From Acanthaster planci (Eukaryota; Echinodermata; Asteroidea; Valvatida; Acanthasteridae), in NCBI RefSeq assembly GCF_001949145.1, contig NW_019091651.1, forward strand, positions 28,098-92,097: a stretch of DNA of 64,000 bases, read 5' to 3'. Below are positions 22,901 to 35,978 of this stretch, piece by piece. The notes under the pieces are model-generated. The model worked only from the letters and a program-made list of their open reading frames with translations, searched no databases and was not told the DNA's origin. Made by a program: the position numbers and the translations under genes. Numbering within the stretch: the stretch's first letter is position 1; each line of letters opens with the position of its first letter.

Positions 22901-25900
22901 TTAAAGAGTGTAACTTGCGAAAAAGCCAAAAAAAAAGAACAAAAAGAATCTATCGCAACTTGCGAAAAAGCAAAAAAAAAAGAAAGAAAATGTTAACGAA
23001 AACAAGAGCTGTTTCGCAGAAATGCCAAAATAGCTTACAAAGTTACTTGGAACACAAAGTTTATTTTCCCCGAGCACTGTAGTAAAAAATTGCATTGTGT
23101 GGACCATTAAACTCTAACCCCATAGGATGTATGTAAAATCATATTGAAATTAGAGGATTTAGGACTGTTAGGGATAGCCCTAACTGTCCCAAATCGTCTG
23201 GTTTTTACAGTAAGTAAAGTTACAACCCAGGAAGAGTTCAGGCCAGTTTTCAGGTAATAAGATTATATCATCACCTTCATACAGTTACGGCCAGAGTAAA
23301 GGTTTACACGATATTGCGTGTGTGCGTGTATAGAGAGTGGAAGACACGCTCTTTATAACGTGTGTGCAAGAACGCAATACACGCAGTTGCGGTTAGCCCG
23401 GATAGACCTCTAAGCCCCAACCAACTTGAGCCAATTAAAGTCAACCACAATCCCCGCGTGCGTCACCAAACACGATACACGAATAAGCAGTCAGCAAACT
23501 GGTGTCAAATTCACATATTTATCAGCTCATATTCAGTGCAAAGAAACATGACAATGCCTCACAGACAATATTTCAGTGTCTTGTGTGAGAACAAAACAGT
23601 CCGTGATCGAAACAAAAATTCAACAACTCCCAAAGGAAAGGGAAAAAAATGTACAAAAGGATTGTTTTTAGCGCCCAGGTCCTATGAACTCCCAAACATT
23701 TGAGAAAATTGGATGAAAATTCCCAACAATAAACTTCTATGAAAACTATTATCTAATCCTAAAATACACGTTTACCGTCAATGCAAACATGAAAAATTTA
23801 CACAGATTTTTATGCACAGGATAAAATGTGAAGCGATGCAAATCTTGTCACTACTATATCAGGCTTTGTTGCAAGATCTGGCCGAGTTTTCTGGGTAACT
23901 GTTTTCGCAAACGATTGGCTTTGCCTGGTTTCTTGTCTGCCACGTAGTCCGGCGAATTTCATGGAAATTGTAAACCTACTGTCTCACTTCAATAAACGAA
24001 AAGCTCTTTCTTTCTTTTTTCATTTACATATTTAATAGAGCATTCAAAATTCCATCGGCCTTTCTTCTCACAGGGGAAACTGTTAACTAAGTTCCTTACA
24101 ATCCTTATGGGCCAAGGAATCATGAGTACGTGTGCATAGCATGGTTTAGTTTGTGGTATTGAGCCCCTGCTAGTACGCTGTAAATGACTTGAGAAACTTC
24201 CATGTTCTGGGTATTAAAAGAATTTATAAAAGATACCAGGTTCATACGTTCATTGATTCCGTTTTTAAATTTCTAGTGATGAAAAGATACCAGAATTCAT
24301 GTATTTAATTCAAACCTGTCTCGTTGAAACAAGCAACTTTCTCCTAATGATCCAGAGGCTATCACCTTTGGGGTTTTTCCTTGTCGCCTGTTTATTACAC
24401 TTGACACTGCCAAGAGCTGGAATTAGCAAGAATGGAGAAGGGCCCTTTCACGAATCACTCTTGGAAGTTCAGAGTTAAGCTCAGCGTTTACTGTGATAAA
24501 TAAGAGCTGCACCATTTTTATGAAAGAACTGTTAGTGCTCAACTAATTTTTGTATGCTCAGAATCAGAAATTTAGGCTAAAGGTAAATTTTAACTTTTTA
24601 AGGTGCGGTTTTAAAAGATGTGGCAATAATATATATGCTGTCCTTTCTCTGACTTACCTTTTTTCATTTAGGATTATAAACCCTCGAACTCTTCCTGTGA
24701 CACAGATGTTCAATAGAAATGCTGAAGGACTGGATGAAGCTGCTAGCCCTAGCTTTGGCTTTTATTTGGCAAAAATGCTTGTTCAAGTTTAATGAAATAA
24801 TTTAAGAGGGAAAAATATTACAACCATTTTCAGAAGCCTTTTGTCACAATGAAATCTTGAACATACAGTCAATGCTTTGCAAAAAAAGTACATACAAGTC
24901 AATGACACATACTAGCTGAAGAAATTTGCAATAAGATAAGAAATCTGCTGGCCACAAAAGTAACGATGAACCACTTTCTGCAAATAAAGGAAATATACAT
25001 AGGCTGAAACTCATTGAGTACGTCCACATAACTACACGTACGTGCAATATGGTCTGAAAATAGTGTTTTTTAGCTGATCACAATAAATTTTTATGTCACC
25101 GCCCACATCGACCCCTTTCCCCCATCCCCGAATTTTCATATTTCATATATTTTATTTAAGAGACATCAATCCCACAATTGTTCATTTATCTGTCATTAAA
25201 CTTATTTCAATAAACTTACTCAAGTAAAACTAACGCCACACAACATTTGTTCTCTTTTCATAGCAGAAAAATTCAGAAATTACAGAAAAGTCCATTTTAA
25301 GTGTTTCTTGACTTTGATCCTATATTGTTTTGTCTCTTAGCTGCCCTGCATCTCGGCAATCATCAAGGCTGCTTTTCCTAATGAGCCAGCTTGTCACCTA
25401 AATGGAAGAATGATAAACAGATTTGTAAAGAATTGCACATGCTAATTAAACTAATTTTAAAATATGAGCTCGATACATGCACACAAAAAAACAATCAACT
25501 TACCAGCAGAACTATTGCCCAAGTTTCTTACATGTCGGCCATGACAAGAGTTTAAGATGTTCTGAATTAAACTGAAAATCATGTAGAAAATAGTCAATAT
25601 CTGTTATCAAATTAAAAGCAGTATTTTTCCTACCGTGGCCATGACTGAAAAGGCCGAACTTTCCAAAATACATTTACTTTTATGGGCAACTAGCGCATGT
25701 ACGGTAGATGACTATTCGCCTGGGAGTCACATGGACAATCGCTCATTGAAGTTGTAGTCCAGAGCCACATGTCGCTTTGCAAAGGCTTTGTAGAAAGAAT
25801 ACAGATTGATAGCTATTATGTCCCAAAATTGGCCCGGAGTATGCCCAATAAAGTATTGCAAAAAAAGTGGGATTGCCGCCGCGCAGTAAAAAAAAAACAC

Positions 25901-28661
25901 ACGCCGCCATTTTGAATTGCAACAGATACAACTTGCTCTAGTTCACCTGGTTTCCCACATTTGTGATTTGAGGACCATGTACATAGAAATTGGTGAATAT
26001 GCAGCGGTGTATAGAAATCATAATTCAAATTGAATTAATATTATATATGTGTTTTCTTCAGCGAGAAATAAGTCGTGAATGTTTCATTTCAGATAATTGT
26101 AAGCCAGCCCCGAGGGGTTGGTGGAAAGGTAATCTGAAAATGAGCAAAGTTATGCAAACATCAGTAATTGTTGCAAAACTGGACAACGTCTTTAATCACT
26201 GGCTGCTCATCAAGGAATGCTTGAGACCGCCAAGGTGAACAAAGAGGGTGAAGTTCCATTTCCTGCTGGGTGCCTTAGCCAATCAGAAGGAAGTGACCAT
26301 GGCAACTGGGTCACTGCCCAGCTGACCAACTGTACAGGCTAAAAGTGAGCATGTGCTAGCCACAAGAGCACAGGGAAAGTGCATGAGGCAAACATACGGG
26401 GAAAGACTATTTTTTTTGGGGGGGGGGAATTTCCTAAAACTTTCTCTCAGCTTTCGGAGGGGCCCTACATAATGGACAAAACACAAAATGCAAGGACTAA
26501 AACAAGTTAAATGTAAGTTGGTCCCACTGGGCCTGATTAGCCATCTATACACTCTGTCTCGGTACCGGGTGCCAATCAATAACGGCACCATGCGGGCCAA
26601 CGCAGTGTCAAACAAAACTAGGTGTTTATTTTGCAGACTACATTCCCTGGAAATTCTTTTCAGATAGGTGATTATGAGAAGACTCCATAACGTTGAAACC
26701 CGTTCTTCAATTTTTATGCCAGGCTTAGACTACGCCCGTCGCAAAAGACAGTGAAAATCTAGCATTTTTTTCAGTCGGAAACGTGATGCATTGCTTTTGG
26801 TGAGGGTGCCCAGGGAAATGTGGACTGAGGCGTTTCCTGGCCACTTTCCTCAGGCTCTTAAAAACAAATCTACAAGATTTAAGTTTATGGGAGGTGCATT
26901 TGGCTATCAGAAGTCGTTTTTTGACAGGCATGATTTTGATTCTTTTTTAATTTATTTTTGAGGCGAATATACATGTAGTACCGGTGAAAAGCCCGGACGC
27001 AGCGTGGATTAACATTTATCCAGAGGGAAAGGAAACTCGTATTTAAGAAAACGATGGCTCTCCATGCGTCAAAGTGAATGAATATCGAATCAAATGGCTA
27101 TAAGTTAAAAATGTTACTTTAATTTGTCCTAAACACTGACATTCTGGCCTTGTTAATGTTCGCAATACATATTGCCTACCCAGCTACACGTGCACAATCA
27201 ATTTTGTGTGACGTCAGGGCTATGCAGGTACGTAATTGGTCAATTGGTGGTATGGTGGTAGTCTGTCCATGCCTGTTCCACGTGGCTTGTTCTTACACTG
27301 TACCACTGATTCAGATGAAGGGCCGTGTCCATAGTTAAGCCATTGTACATAATATTTGTGAATTTTTTAAAAACATACACGCAATTGAGTTTTGTTTTAG
27401 AGTCTATAAAATTTCGTTACATGACCAAATTAAATGCTTTGCCAGAAAATCTGCTTTTGTTAGGTGGTTCTGACTGATAGGATTTCTCACTTTCTAGCTT
27501 GATTTTTTGTCCAAACTTGCTGATCCAGATAATTATAAACCAATCCAGAAAATGGCAGCGGCGCTTTCGACAATCCTGTTTATCTCAAATTAAAAGCTTT
27601 AAATTTGGAAAAGTATCTCCTTCACACAAGGTGAGCGATTAAGTTATGGATTGTCCGTCCGTAGTCGGAGTTTTGCGATCCGAAACTACGAAAATATTTT
27701 TTGTTTTTCATGGGACTTACTGTTTTTTTGTCCACATATAGAGACGGTACTGCAAAATTCCCAATATTAATGCCGACAAATTCCTTGTGTTCATTCCAAC
27801 GTTGCACAATAAACCTCTTCGTACTTTGAAAACTTAGGACAGCAGAATGGGGGGAAAATCCAGTGGATAAAATCGGGGCGGTGAAAATTGTAGCGCAGGC
27901 ATACAATTTTCGTCAGGGCGTTCCACAGCAGGCCCTACATAAAAAGGGTGCCACGAGCGTTTTTTGTACCTTGACCAACATTTTCTTGAAAAGAATGTTA
28001 ATGCTTAATTTTTCTATCTGTGTGTTAGTTGACCTGTCTGGAAAGTGGCATCGGTATTCCTGATGATCCCATACAATCCAGATCATTTCGGGGCAGCAGA
28101 GATATCTTTTTAAACAAAAGGTGGACCGTTAATTCCATTTCATGAGATTTCGTGAATCAGTTGTGCTGAATCAAATCAAGCCAGCACTCTTCGTGAACAG
28201 ACTGCTTGGTAGTGACAGTAATATCTGCACTGATTGATATCGAAAGAATTATTTTACGCTCATTATTGCAGGTTGGACAACTCAGTGTAGTTCGTTGTGC
28301 ATTGTGATTGGATTTTTAACATTGGGATCGTGAATTTAATAGGGGTTTAACACGTACGCCACGATTTTAAAGACATGCCAACATGCATTTAATTGCGGCA
28401 AACGGAATGCAGTTCGCGTGTGTAAGTGTGCAGCATTTCCCTTCTCACGTTCACAGGTCAATGATACCACTTAAGGCATTGCGGATGCGGTTTACCCAAT
28501 ACACGTTTCCGCTGTCTGGTAAACCCTTTTTTGTGCGCGTATTCACAGAATTACATTTATGACTTTCTGAATCATGTGAGAGTCTGCACTTTTATTTCTC
28601 TTTAGTTGCATTATTTCCATATTTGCACAATGTCATTGAAAATCATCCATTTCTTTAATAG
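22901..28661. other. Large intron remainder, no gene recognised
   Basis: Contents seen: an A-rich array-type module at 22915-23040; a dispersed-repeat end with a hairpin at 23115-23195; scattered AT-rich sequence; a G-run at 26410-26428; and a YY1-like CGCCGCCATTTTG at 25904-25916. A 36-residue open tail after a good polypyrimidine tract (24674-24792) is out of phase with the flanking ankyrin exons and is not called. No RNA gene was recognised. Confidence 0.45.
23115..23195. repeat. Dispersed repeat terminus with 18-bp hairpin
   Basis: Positions 23156-23173 and 23178-23195 form an inverted repeat with 16 of 18 bases paired and a 4-base loop (arm GATTTAGGACTGTTAGGG). The outer sequence to 23115 matches 7420-7490 in opposite orientation. 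This suggests a small DNA transposon or a foldback element end present twice in the window. Confidence 0.6.
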
Positions 28662-28847
28662 TTTGGACGAACTGCACTGTCTTGGGCAGCTATGTCAGGA
28701 AAAGCCGATGCAGTTCAGAGTTTGCTAAGATACAGTGCTCATCCAGGAATTAGAGATGCAAACGGAATGTTGCCACTTCACTATGCTTGTCTTCATGGAC
28801 ATGTACAGTGTGCTCAACTGATTGTCAGTACCACTAAGGGGCTCACG
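28662..28847 (+). CDS. Ankyrin-repeat gene, internal exon c
   Basis: This 186-bp exon (62 codons, phase 0 at both ends) lies between acceptor CATTTCTTTAATAG and donor ACG|GTGAGT. It is the clearest ankyrin exon: FGRTALSWAAMSGKADAVQS, LLRYSAHPGIRDANGM and LPLHYACLHGHVQCAQLIVS form two near-consensus repeats (G-R-T-A-L-x-W-A-A and L-P-L-H-Y-A-C-x-H-G-H). Ankyrin repeats are protein-binding solenoids of about 33 residues; no enzymatic domain is visible. The last residues (STTKGLT) lead straight into exon d (GLQTAKKYAE). Confidence 0.93.
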
Positions 28848-30754
28848 GTGAGTATCAGTGTTTGGGTTTAGTTCTCAAATCCAAGTACAGATTGCTCTGA
28901 TTACTTTATGGGCTGAGTCCTGGGCTGAGTACAAGTACACTGGTGATGAGTCCGAGTCCAAAGCACCAAGTAGGAGATGTTCAAGGCCAAGCACTGAGCA
29001 GAGTCTGAGTACCGAAGTCCAAATCCGACATGTATAATACCAAGAAGATTACCAAGAACTGAACAATGGAAATACTAAGTGAACACAGTTACATATATAA
29101 TACAAAGACTCACCATGCAACAATCGCCTTTACCGAGCAGTTGACACTTTCAACTTTTATTTGTGTAAAATGTTTACCTATTGGCTAATCAATGAATTCT
29201 TTATCAGTTTCTGTTCATCAAGCTTTTTTTTTTATAAACAAATCATTGATAACTGGGTAAACACCTGAGGACTCAGACAACCTTTTGTGTGATAAAAAAT
29301 AAAGTGCAATAGGATAAAAAAAATGGCTTATTGAAAATTATCAGCACATTCAACTATGAAAAAGCTACAAAAGTGTGCAACAAAACCTCTTTCAGTGTCA
29401 GCCCATGTGTGTGCACAGTTGGAAATGATGTGATGCTCATTAAGCAATTGGGTATTGGCTAAGTAAGCATAACTGAAGTTGTGGCCCTGACAACGTGTAA
29501 AATATCAAATAATTTTATCGCCTCAAATTTTTCTGTTTGATCCATTAATTTTTTTTTATCTTAGGGCCCCTGTCAACACTAATTCTTTGCCAAACGTCAA
29601 AGTATATGAAATCCATTTTGACGTTTTATGGAAAAAGTTAACTTGAGTATAGGCCTATATAACCTTTTCAACTTAGGAGCCCTTTTGTTGGTGCATTTTT
29701 TTCCCCTTACAACCTGGACCATGTCTAGTTAGCCAGAGTTTAACGATTATCAAAGGCCAAACCTGCAAAATCTTTGATTCTCGCACATCAACAAAAGGGC
29801 CCACAATGAGGGCTCTATCTAGTCTAATTTGCAAAACTCTCGCATGATGTCCCACCAACCTGCGTGTAACTTGAGAAATCCTAGGATCTGGACATTGTTG
29901 GCACAGCCAAGCCAAGAATACAAATAAGCTAACCAGCTCACATGGATACTGCATCCCACACATCATTGCTGCATGTCAATACACGATAGTAAGCTGTAAA
30001 TGCTGAAAAGCCTCCAAGTTACATATACTTCTATATGGTGATACGTGGATACGCTGTCTAGGCTGAGAAAAGAAAACTCCCATAATTAAGACTCTGGTGA
30101 TATACAATGTACATGTATGTTGGCATTACCAAATTATGCGTTGGGACAATCCCAACCCAATACAGCCGAACAGATATACATGTTGACTAAAATTCCAAAT
30201 ATAACCACCACAAGTGGTATGACACAAGTACTGGAAACAATTCACCGAACAGTGACATGAGCACAAAACACTCCTGAAATGAATGAGAGAAGAGCAGGAA
30301 TAAATCTTTTAGAAGAATTTTTACATGATGTAGTGGTCTCAACAAACTAAGCCAGAGTGGCTTTTTGCACTCCATAAGCACAGGATTGCAGAATATGACA
30401 TTGTATCATTTTACTCTCTTAACCAGCCACATACCATGGCTACATGCTGGTAAGGACAACCAGCTGCTGCAAACAATTTGCTGGTGCTTCATTATTACAA
30501 CCGTTGATCTACTGATTCAAAGAGAGTTTAGGGTCCAACATCTGTCTCTTGAGAATGATGTATCATATCTTGCAGTGATAAACTGAACTATTTGGCATCA
30601 TATTTCTCTACTCAGTGTTACTGTGTTACCTGCAAGTGGGTCCGTAAAAATAGAGCTTCTTATATTACAGGCAATCTGGTGATTACTGATTATCTCATGA
30701 TTACTGCACAAAGATTTTACCTATTGCTAAAAGGTAACTTGCTTTCCAAAGGAA
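28848..30754. other. Intron before DIRS copy C
   Basis: No gene recognised. The stretch 28905-29040 is enriched in GAGTCCGAGT/CTGAGTAC words, resembling the low-complexity insert at about 49045-49145. The rest is AT-rich and unremarkable. Confidence 0.45.
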
Positions 30755-30930
30755 AAATAAAAGTATCCACATTGCAGGAAATTTAGTAACAGGATCTTCT
30801 GCTTTCATCCTACCCCAAACTGTCGCTACACATGCAAATTTCCTTTGTGTCCAATTATCTTTGCTAAAAACTTGATCAACCTCTATACCCATGATGCATA
30901 GCAGAGTAGCCACCATGATTGTCCTTCTTT
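30755..30930 (+). repeat. DIRS copy C left inverted terminal repeat
   Basis: Read in reverse complement, 30930 down to about 30755 matches 37795 up to about 37965. Shared blocks include CTATGCATCA, GGTATAGA, GATCAA, TTTTTAGCAAA, ACACAAAGGAAATTTGCAT and CAGTTTGGGRTAGG. Inverted termini are diagnostic of DIRS elements, in contrast to the direct LTRs of Gypsy or Copia. Confidence 0.75.
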
Positions 30931-31139
30931 TTCTTAGCGTCGTTTCTAACGGATATGTTATATGTCAAACACGGCATGTCCTCCAAAGATGAAGATATCA
31001 CTTCTGCAGCTAGTCTCACAACCCTTGAAGCACCTCTCTGTCTTCTTCAGTGAGACATGATCCAAATTTTGGGCCTGCCCTTTAATTCTACCCAGGCTGA
31101 GCCCCCATCTTATGTCTCCTACAAACACTACCCTGCTTG

Positions 31140-31790
31140 ACTAGTGACTTTAACGTCTCTCTTTCTGGAACTACCGTTGGACCGCTCATGTGTCAAGATG
31201 CTCAAAGTCCTCTCTGAAGCAAAGCACTGGCACCCATACCCCTCCAGGATGTCATCCTATTTTCAGTTTTCCCGAGCAGACTTTGATAATTTCATCTCTG
31301 TCTCCAACATCCCCATCACTACTAGAGCTAAGATGGCTTGTGACACTGCCAGATCAGTCCGGAGGTACCTTTTTAAGACAAGGACAAGTTTAATTATGAC
31401 ACTACCTTGATCAACCTTAACAAAGCTTCCCATCACAGTCTCTGCTGCTCCACCTTTCTATCCCTTCTGAATACTTGGCACTTGCCTGCAAAGAAAACTC
31501 GCCTGTTACTACAAACCTTGCAGCTGTTGCAGTCCGAGCTCTTGATGAAAACATCAAAACTATTTTCAAGCAATTTGCACAGATTTCTTAACTGGCTACA
31601 TCTGCCAAAAGATCCAACGTGCTCTCCACCATGAATATTTCTAATGAAGGAAGCAATTTAAAGATCTCCTGCTCTATAGCAAGGATGTGTTCACCGGGAA
31701 ATTTGTTGAAACTTTGGAGGCCGAGGCTAAGGGACTTGACACTTCCTACAAGCTTACCTTTCTCAAACTTCCCCCTCCTCCAACCCAGCG
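31140..31790 (+). pseudogene. DIRS copy C: C-terminal part of ORF1 (gag-like), broken
   Basis: SYFQFSRADFDNFISVSN, RAKMACDTARSVRRYLFKT, NLNKASHHSLCCSTFLSLL and then TGKFVETLEAEAKGLDTSYK occur in order but in different frames. The second half matches ORF1 of copy B (LDKATCLDLCCSAFLLL, AGKFVESLKAEAK). At least three frame changes separate the pieces. A gag-like role in packaging is assumed from position only; no zinc finger is visible. Confidence 0.7.
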
Positions 31791-31984
31791 TCAGCACCGT
31801 GCAGGTGACCATCGAGTCCAGGCCCCCCAATTGCCTCACACCATAGGGTCTCTGGTCCCTCTCACTCCTTTCATCTGCCCATTCAACAGTCGAGTCCCTC
31901 TTTTGCCTAATCTACAAAGTCAACACAGAAGTGCAGCGAGGGAAAGGAGTCCAACCAGTAGTACCCCCCGATTGTTCTGTCTAC

Positions 31985-32640
31985 ACGGAGCAACCCCCGA
32001 CCCCGTCTGGGGCTGCCTGCAAGCTTTTGCAGGGTTCTGGAGAAACATCACATCTGACAGTTTGGTGCTTGTGACCATCTCCCTCAGATACTCCCTCAAA
32101 TGCACAAGCACCCCTCCGTCTGTGCCACTTCTCTGCCCAACTCCAATCCCGAGAGAAACAAACAAGAGGCACTAGAGTCTGAAATAGAGGCTCTCGTCCT
32201 GAAGCAAGCTGTCCACCTCGTTCCCTTGTCTCTTGAAAGTGAGTGCTTTGTCTCCTCTTTCTTCCTCACCCCGAAAAAGGAACCCAGTTAATGGAGCCCC
32301 TTAATAAATTTCAAACCTCTGAACAAGTTCATCAGCCTGAGGAAATTCCGTATGGAGACACTCCGAAGGGTAACCCAGTCTCTTACCATCCCTTCCAGGG
32401 CATCATCTGTAGACCTGAAGGATGCCTATGTCCACATTCTAATCCACCCTGAAGACTACAATTTCCTCCTCTTTCTGTACAACAGGAAGTTATTCAAGTT
32501 CATGGCCCTTCCCTTTGGCTGGTCCACCTCTCCAAGAGTCTACACACGAGTAGTAAAAATTGTTGCCGTCCACCTCTGGAAGCAGTTTTAATATCTGGAC
32601 AACTAGCTCATTGTTGGCAGGACTCTCTATGAAATAGCGC
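31985..32640 (+). pseudogene. DIRS copy C: reverse transcriptase, broken
   Basis: Order of motifs: LQAFAGFWRNITSDSLVLVT and LRYSLKCTSTPPSVP (leader also found in copy B), SSFFLTPKKEPS, motif A SVDLKDAYVHILIHPEDY, motif B LPFGWSTSPRVYTRV. At the motif C position the reading is stop-YLDN-stop-LIVG (about 32589-32618). So the catalytic YLDD has become YLDN between two stop codons, while motif A keeps its aspartate. Frameshifts lie near 32175, 32290 and 32350. Same orientation as the host gene. Confidence 0.8.
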
Positions 32641-32839
32641 CTTCTATTTGCCTCACCTCTGACCTTACCAGATGCCTAGGGTTCCTAATCAATCATGAGA
32701 AAACAAGGCCAACTTTCACCCAACACCTGACATATCTGGGGACGGTCCTCGATCTACAACAGGGTATAATTTCACCGACCACCGAACACTTCAACAACCC
32801 CCTGGAATGCATTAATCTTTTTTCCTCTGGTCAGTTGGC

Positions 32840-33400
32840 CCCTACCCTACGTGCGACCACTACAACTCCATCTCTTGTCATTCTTCAGGCCCAAATGGGA
32901 CTTTATCCGCCCCCACCTCCGGTGGTGGCTGGTAAGAAGACATCTTTCTCTCGGGATCTCTTTTCCAAAAGCAGACCCGGAAGTGACAATAACCACTGAC
33001 CCATCCCACCTTGGCTTAGGAGTTTCCTTACCTCCACTCCAGGCATCCCAGGAATGTGGAAACACCAATTCCTAGGGAATCACATCAATGTGCTGGAACT
33101 ACAAGTAGCAGTCAATGCGCCTCAGCACTTCCTCACAAGTGTCAAAGACAAATGCGTACTGATACACTCGGACAACACCACAGTAGTGGCTTATATCCAC
33201 CATCAAGGAAGCACTCATTCACCTTGTCTATGCCTCTTGACCAGACGCATGTTCCTGTGGATGCAAGACAAAGGAATCAAGCTCCAAGTGAGTCACATTG
33301 TGAAAGACAACAACTCGATTGCAGACGCACTCTCTCAGGGAAAAGTACAATCAACAGAATGGACACTGCATCCCAGCATGACAGAGCAAATCTGCTGAAG
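32840..33400 (+). pseudogene. DIRS copy C: RNase H, largely readable
   Basis: RPLQLHLLSFFRPKWDF is the connection, then PEVTITTDPSHLGLGVSLPP (first catalytic Asp), LELQVAVNAPQHF (catalytic Glu), LIHSDNTTVVAYIHHQG (second Asp) and NNSIADALSQG (third Asp). The frame 33054-33398 carries the last three blocks without a break and keeps all of these acidic residues. It degrades the RNA strand of the DNA-RNA hybrid during reverse transcription. It is nevertheless out of frame with the first block and with RT. Confidence 0.8.
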
Positions 33401-33940
33401 TCAAAAAGCCAAACATTGACCTATTCACCTCAGTGGAGAATGCCAAACTGCAGGTGTTCTACAGCAGATTTTCATCACCCGCAGGCCCGGCTGACAGGTG
33501 CTCTCCAGATCAACTGGGACAGGATGCTGGCCTAAGCTTTTCCACCAATATCCTTGATCTCAAAAGTCCTCTCCAAAATTGAGCAGGAACAATGTCAAGT
33601 TCTCTTCATCACCCCGTTCTGGCCATGCCAGGCCGGGTTTCCCTGATTATCCGGACTGCTCTTCCAGACACTGCTCGTTCTACCCACTAGACCAGACTTC
33701 CTCCACCAGCTGAAGTCCAATGTACCAGTATCCCCGTACCTCACTTGTTGACGTTGGTCAAATGATCATTCTAATCCCTTTTTGAGGAAGATGCCCAGAT
33801 GGCCGCGAGAAGTCAATGTCAGTTGACACACAGCATCTACAGCAGCAGACTACAACATTTCAATTCATGGTGTGCAGAACAAAGTTCCTGTAACCACTGT
33901 GGGTGATTTCTTCATGTATCCGTTCAAATTGGCCCTACAG
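33401..33940 (+). pseudogene. DIRS copy C: linker and start of tyrosine recombinase
   Basis: Degenerate coding between RNase H and the recombinase: a piece resembling LFITPFWPCQAGF (compare LLIAPFWPRQPW in copy A) and the start of the recombinase ending in MYPFKLALQ at 33940. The equivalent place in copy A reads HVTIPLALQ. The element is cut exactly here by the inserted inverted-repeat element and continues at 36785. Confidence 0.6.
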
Positions 33941-34427
33941 GTAAGGGGAGAATTCCTTTTTTAACCCAGCAGTACCTCGAGGTTGACCCTACGGTACCTC
34001 AGGGTTTTTCGCAGTGCCGCCAGGGGTTCTCTGTAATGAGTTCATCATCTTTGGGTCTATGCACACCAAGCTCTATGGTCGTCAAAACCTGGACGCTTCA
34101 TCCGGCTACAAGCACACACAATAGAAATGCTTGATTACACCCTAATCTCCTGTTAATCTGCAGTGTCCATGGTGAATTCAAAGGCCACTAAATTGAAAGG
34201 AACTTTTCGGGGAGGAACACTCAAAACCCGCACAGTGTATACTGTATGACCTGGGATACTGGTTTTGAATGATTGATAATTATCGAGACACTTTTTATAC
34301 TAACTGTTACTTTTCTTTGCACGTGAATTGTTATAACTACGTGTAGGCCTGTATGTACTTGCCGTTTGGTACAATGAATGCAGGTTGACTTGGTCCAGAG
34401 ACCAAAGTATGCAGAGCCAATGAGTAC

Positions 34428-35379
34428 CATAATTTTCGGAATATAAGCCGCAGCTTATACTTTGATTTTCACAATGAAAAATGTCCCTGCCGCTCATACA
34501 CTGGTTGGCTCATACGACAACATTTGAAACATGAAATGTAAATGCCCTGCCGTGCCCTGCCTCCACGCATAACACAGCATAGCCCAAGCCACTGGCCACA
34601 TCAGCCAGCCACACAGTTTGTCTTTCATTGGTTGCCGTATACATTTGCTCTTCTGTGTGTTTGATACAAAGGAAACCAGTCCAGAGGGACTAAATAGACT
34701 TGTGAATGTAACGTTAATACACACCTCACAAATCTTGTTTGTCTTTTAAGGTTGTGCAATCCATGCTGTTTATTGTTTCACTGGTCATTTGGTGACTGAT
34801 AAATAAAAGAACAAACAAACTGCTGCATGGCTCACCCAGCAAGAACGCTCATCCAGCCCTCAAAATTGGTAATTTTGAGGGCTTGAGAAAGTTTAGATTT
34901 AATGTCAAACTTGTTCGTTTGCCGCTAGAAATAACAATGGAAGATGTCATACCCAATAGTGACACAAACCCTAAAGTTGGGCACTCCACTTTTTCAAAGC
35001 TAACTTTTAGTTTCCTCTTTTGAGATTTTTTCCTCCAATTTTACAAAAAGGGGAAATTAACGGAAGTTCAAATATTCTGATTCATTACTCGATGTCATAT
35101 ACCTGCCACATAGTTCAGATGCAATTTTATTTTGGCCCTATTTGCCGACTTTTTTCCAAAGTGCAAAATGAACTCTTCAAATGCCTCACTAGAAGGTGTC
35201 TCGTAATACTCTACATATACTGGCACTTCAGCGGTGCACAGCGTGTGATGACTTCGACATGTCAACAACGCAGTGTGGCTTATATTCTACAGCGGATACA
35301 CCGACTTTAAATTTGAATGTGGAAATTTTTGCTTGGTGCATTAATACTCTGTACGGCCTTTATTTAGAAAATTACGGAA
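34428..35379. mobile_element. Nested element with CCATAATTTTCGGAATATAA ends
   Basis: The left end at about 34428 (ATAATTTTCGGAATATAAGC, then CGCAG) pairs with the right end, whose reverse complement reads CCGTAATTTTCTAAATAAAG, then GCCG. A second inverted pair with CGCTGTAGAATATAAGCC-type sequence lies inside. Length about 950 bp with no coding. A target duplication is not clear. It lies within the 2.84-kb element. Confidence 0.5.
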
Positions 35380-35978
35380 AACACATAACCTTTTATTCAA
35401 CTTTGATCTTTTTATTCAATATTTATTCACGCGACACAACAACAATGAATCGTCTTTCCAATGCTTCTTCTCAACTCGTCATTTCTGTTAATCCTGGAGA
35501 ATGAAGGAAATAAACATTTAAAACAAGGACGGCAGAAACTGAAGAGAAATGAGTGATATTTGTTAAGAGACACTACAAAAAAGTATGTATATGTATCAGG
35601 CAATTTTCCATCAAGCACTTTCCAAATCCTTTTGGGCAATGCCAGCATCTCTCATAAATCCTTTAATCCCATGTAAGTAGGCTTCACCATCTTCATTCAA
35701 AGCCCCAAACCTTTGTTGGCATGCATCAGACCAGGGTAGCACACAGTACATGTACTGTAGGTCACTTGGTCTGAAACTCTCCACCAAAAAAGTCAATATC
35801 AGTTGTTCATTGTTCTTTTACCGACATCAACCGTTCAAAAAATAAAATGAATCGACAAAAGCAGGAGATATCCAATATAATGAAAATATCCACAGATATT
35901 ATAAGAATTCCAAAACTTATGAGGCTGAGTCCCCAAAGATAGTGTTTATCAACACTGACAAGTGATACCACCAATCCT

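Noticed and set aside
24674-24792. Extra ankyrin-gene exon with stop codon after the TTTTTTCATTTAG tract
   Set aside because: Its open frame requires a split codon, while the preceding exon ends in phase 0; the phase-0 frame hits a stop. No ankyrin pattern.
25340-25450. Possible exon after TTTTGTCTCTTAG
   Set aside because: No good donor, no domain, and not compatible with continuous ankyrin repeats between exons b and c.
25743-25931. Minus-strand gene starting at a CAAAATGGCGGC-type site
   Set aside because: Only 62 residues, no domain, and YY1-like words occur by chance or in repeat ends.
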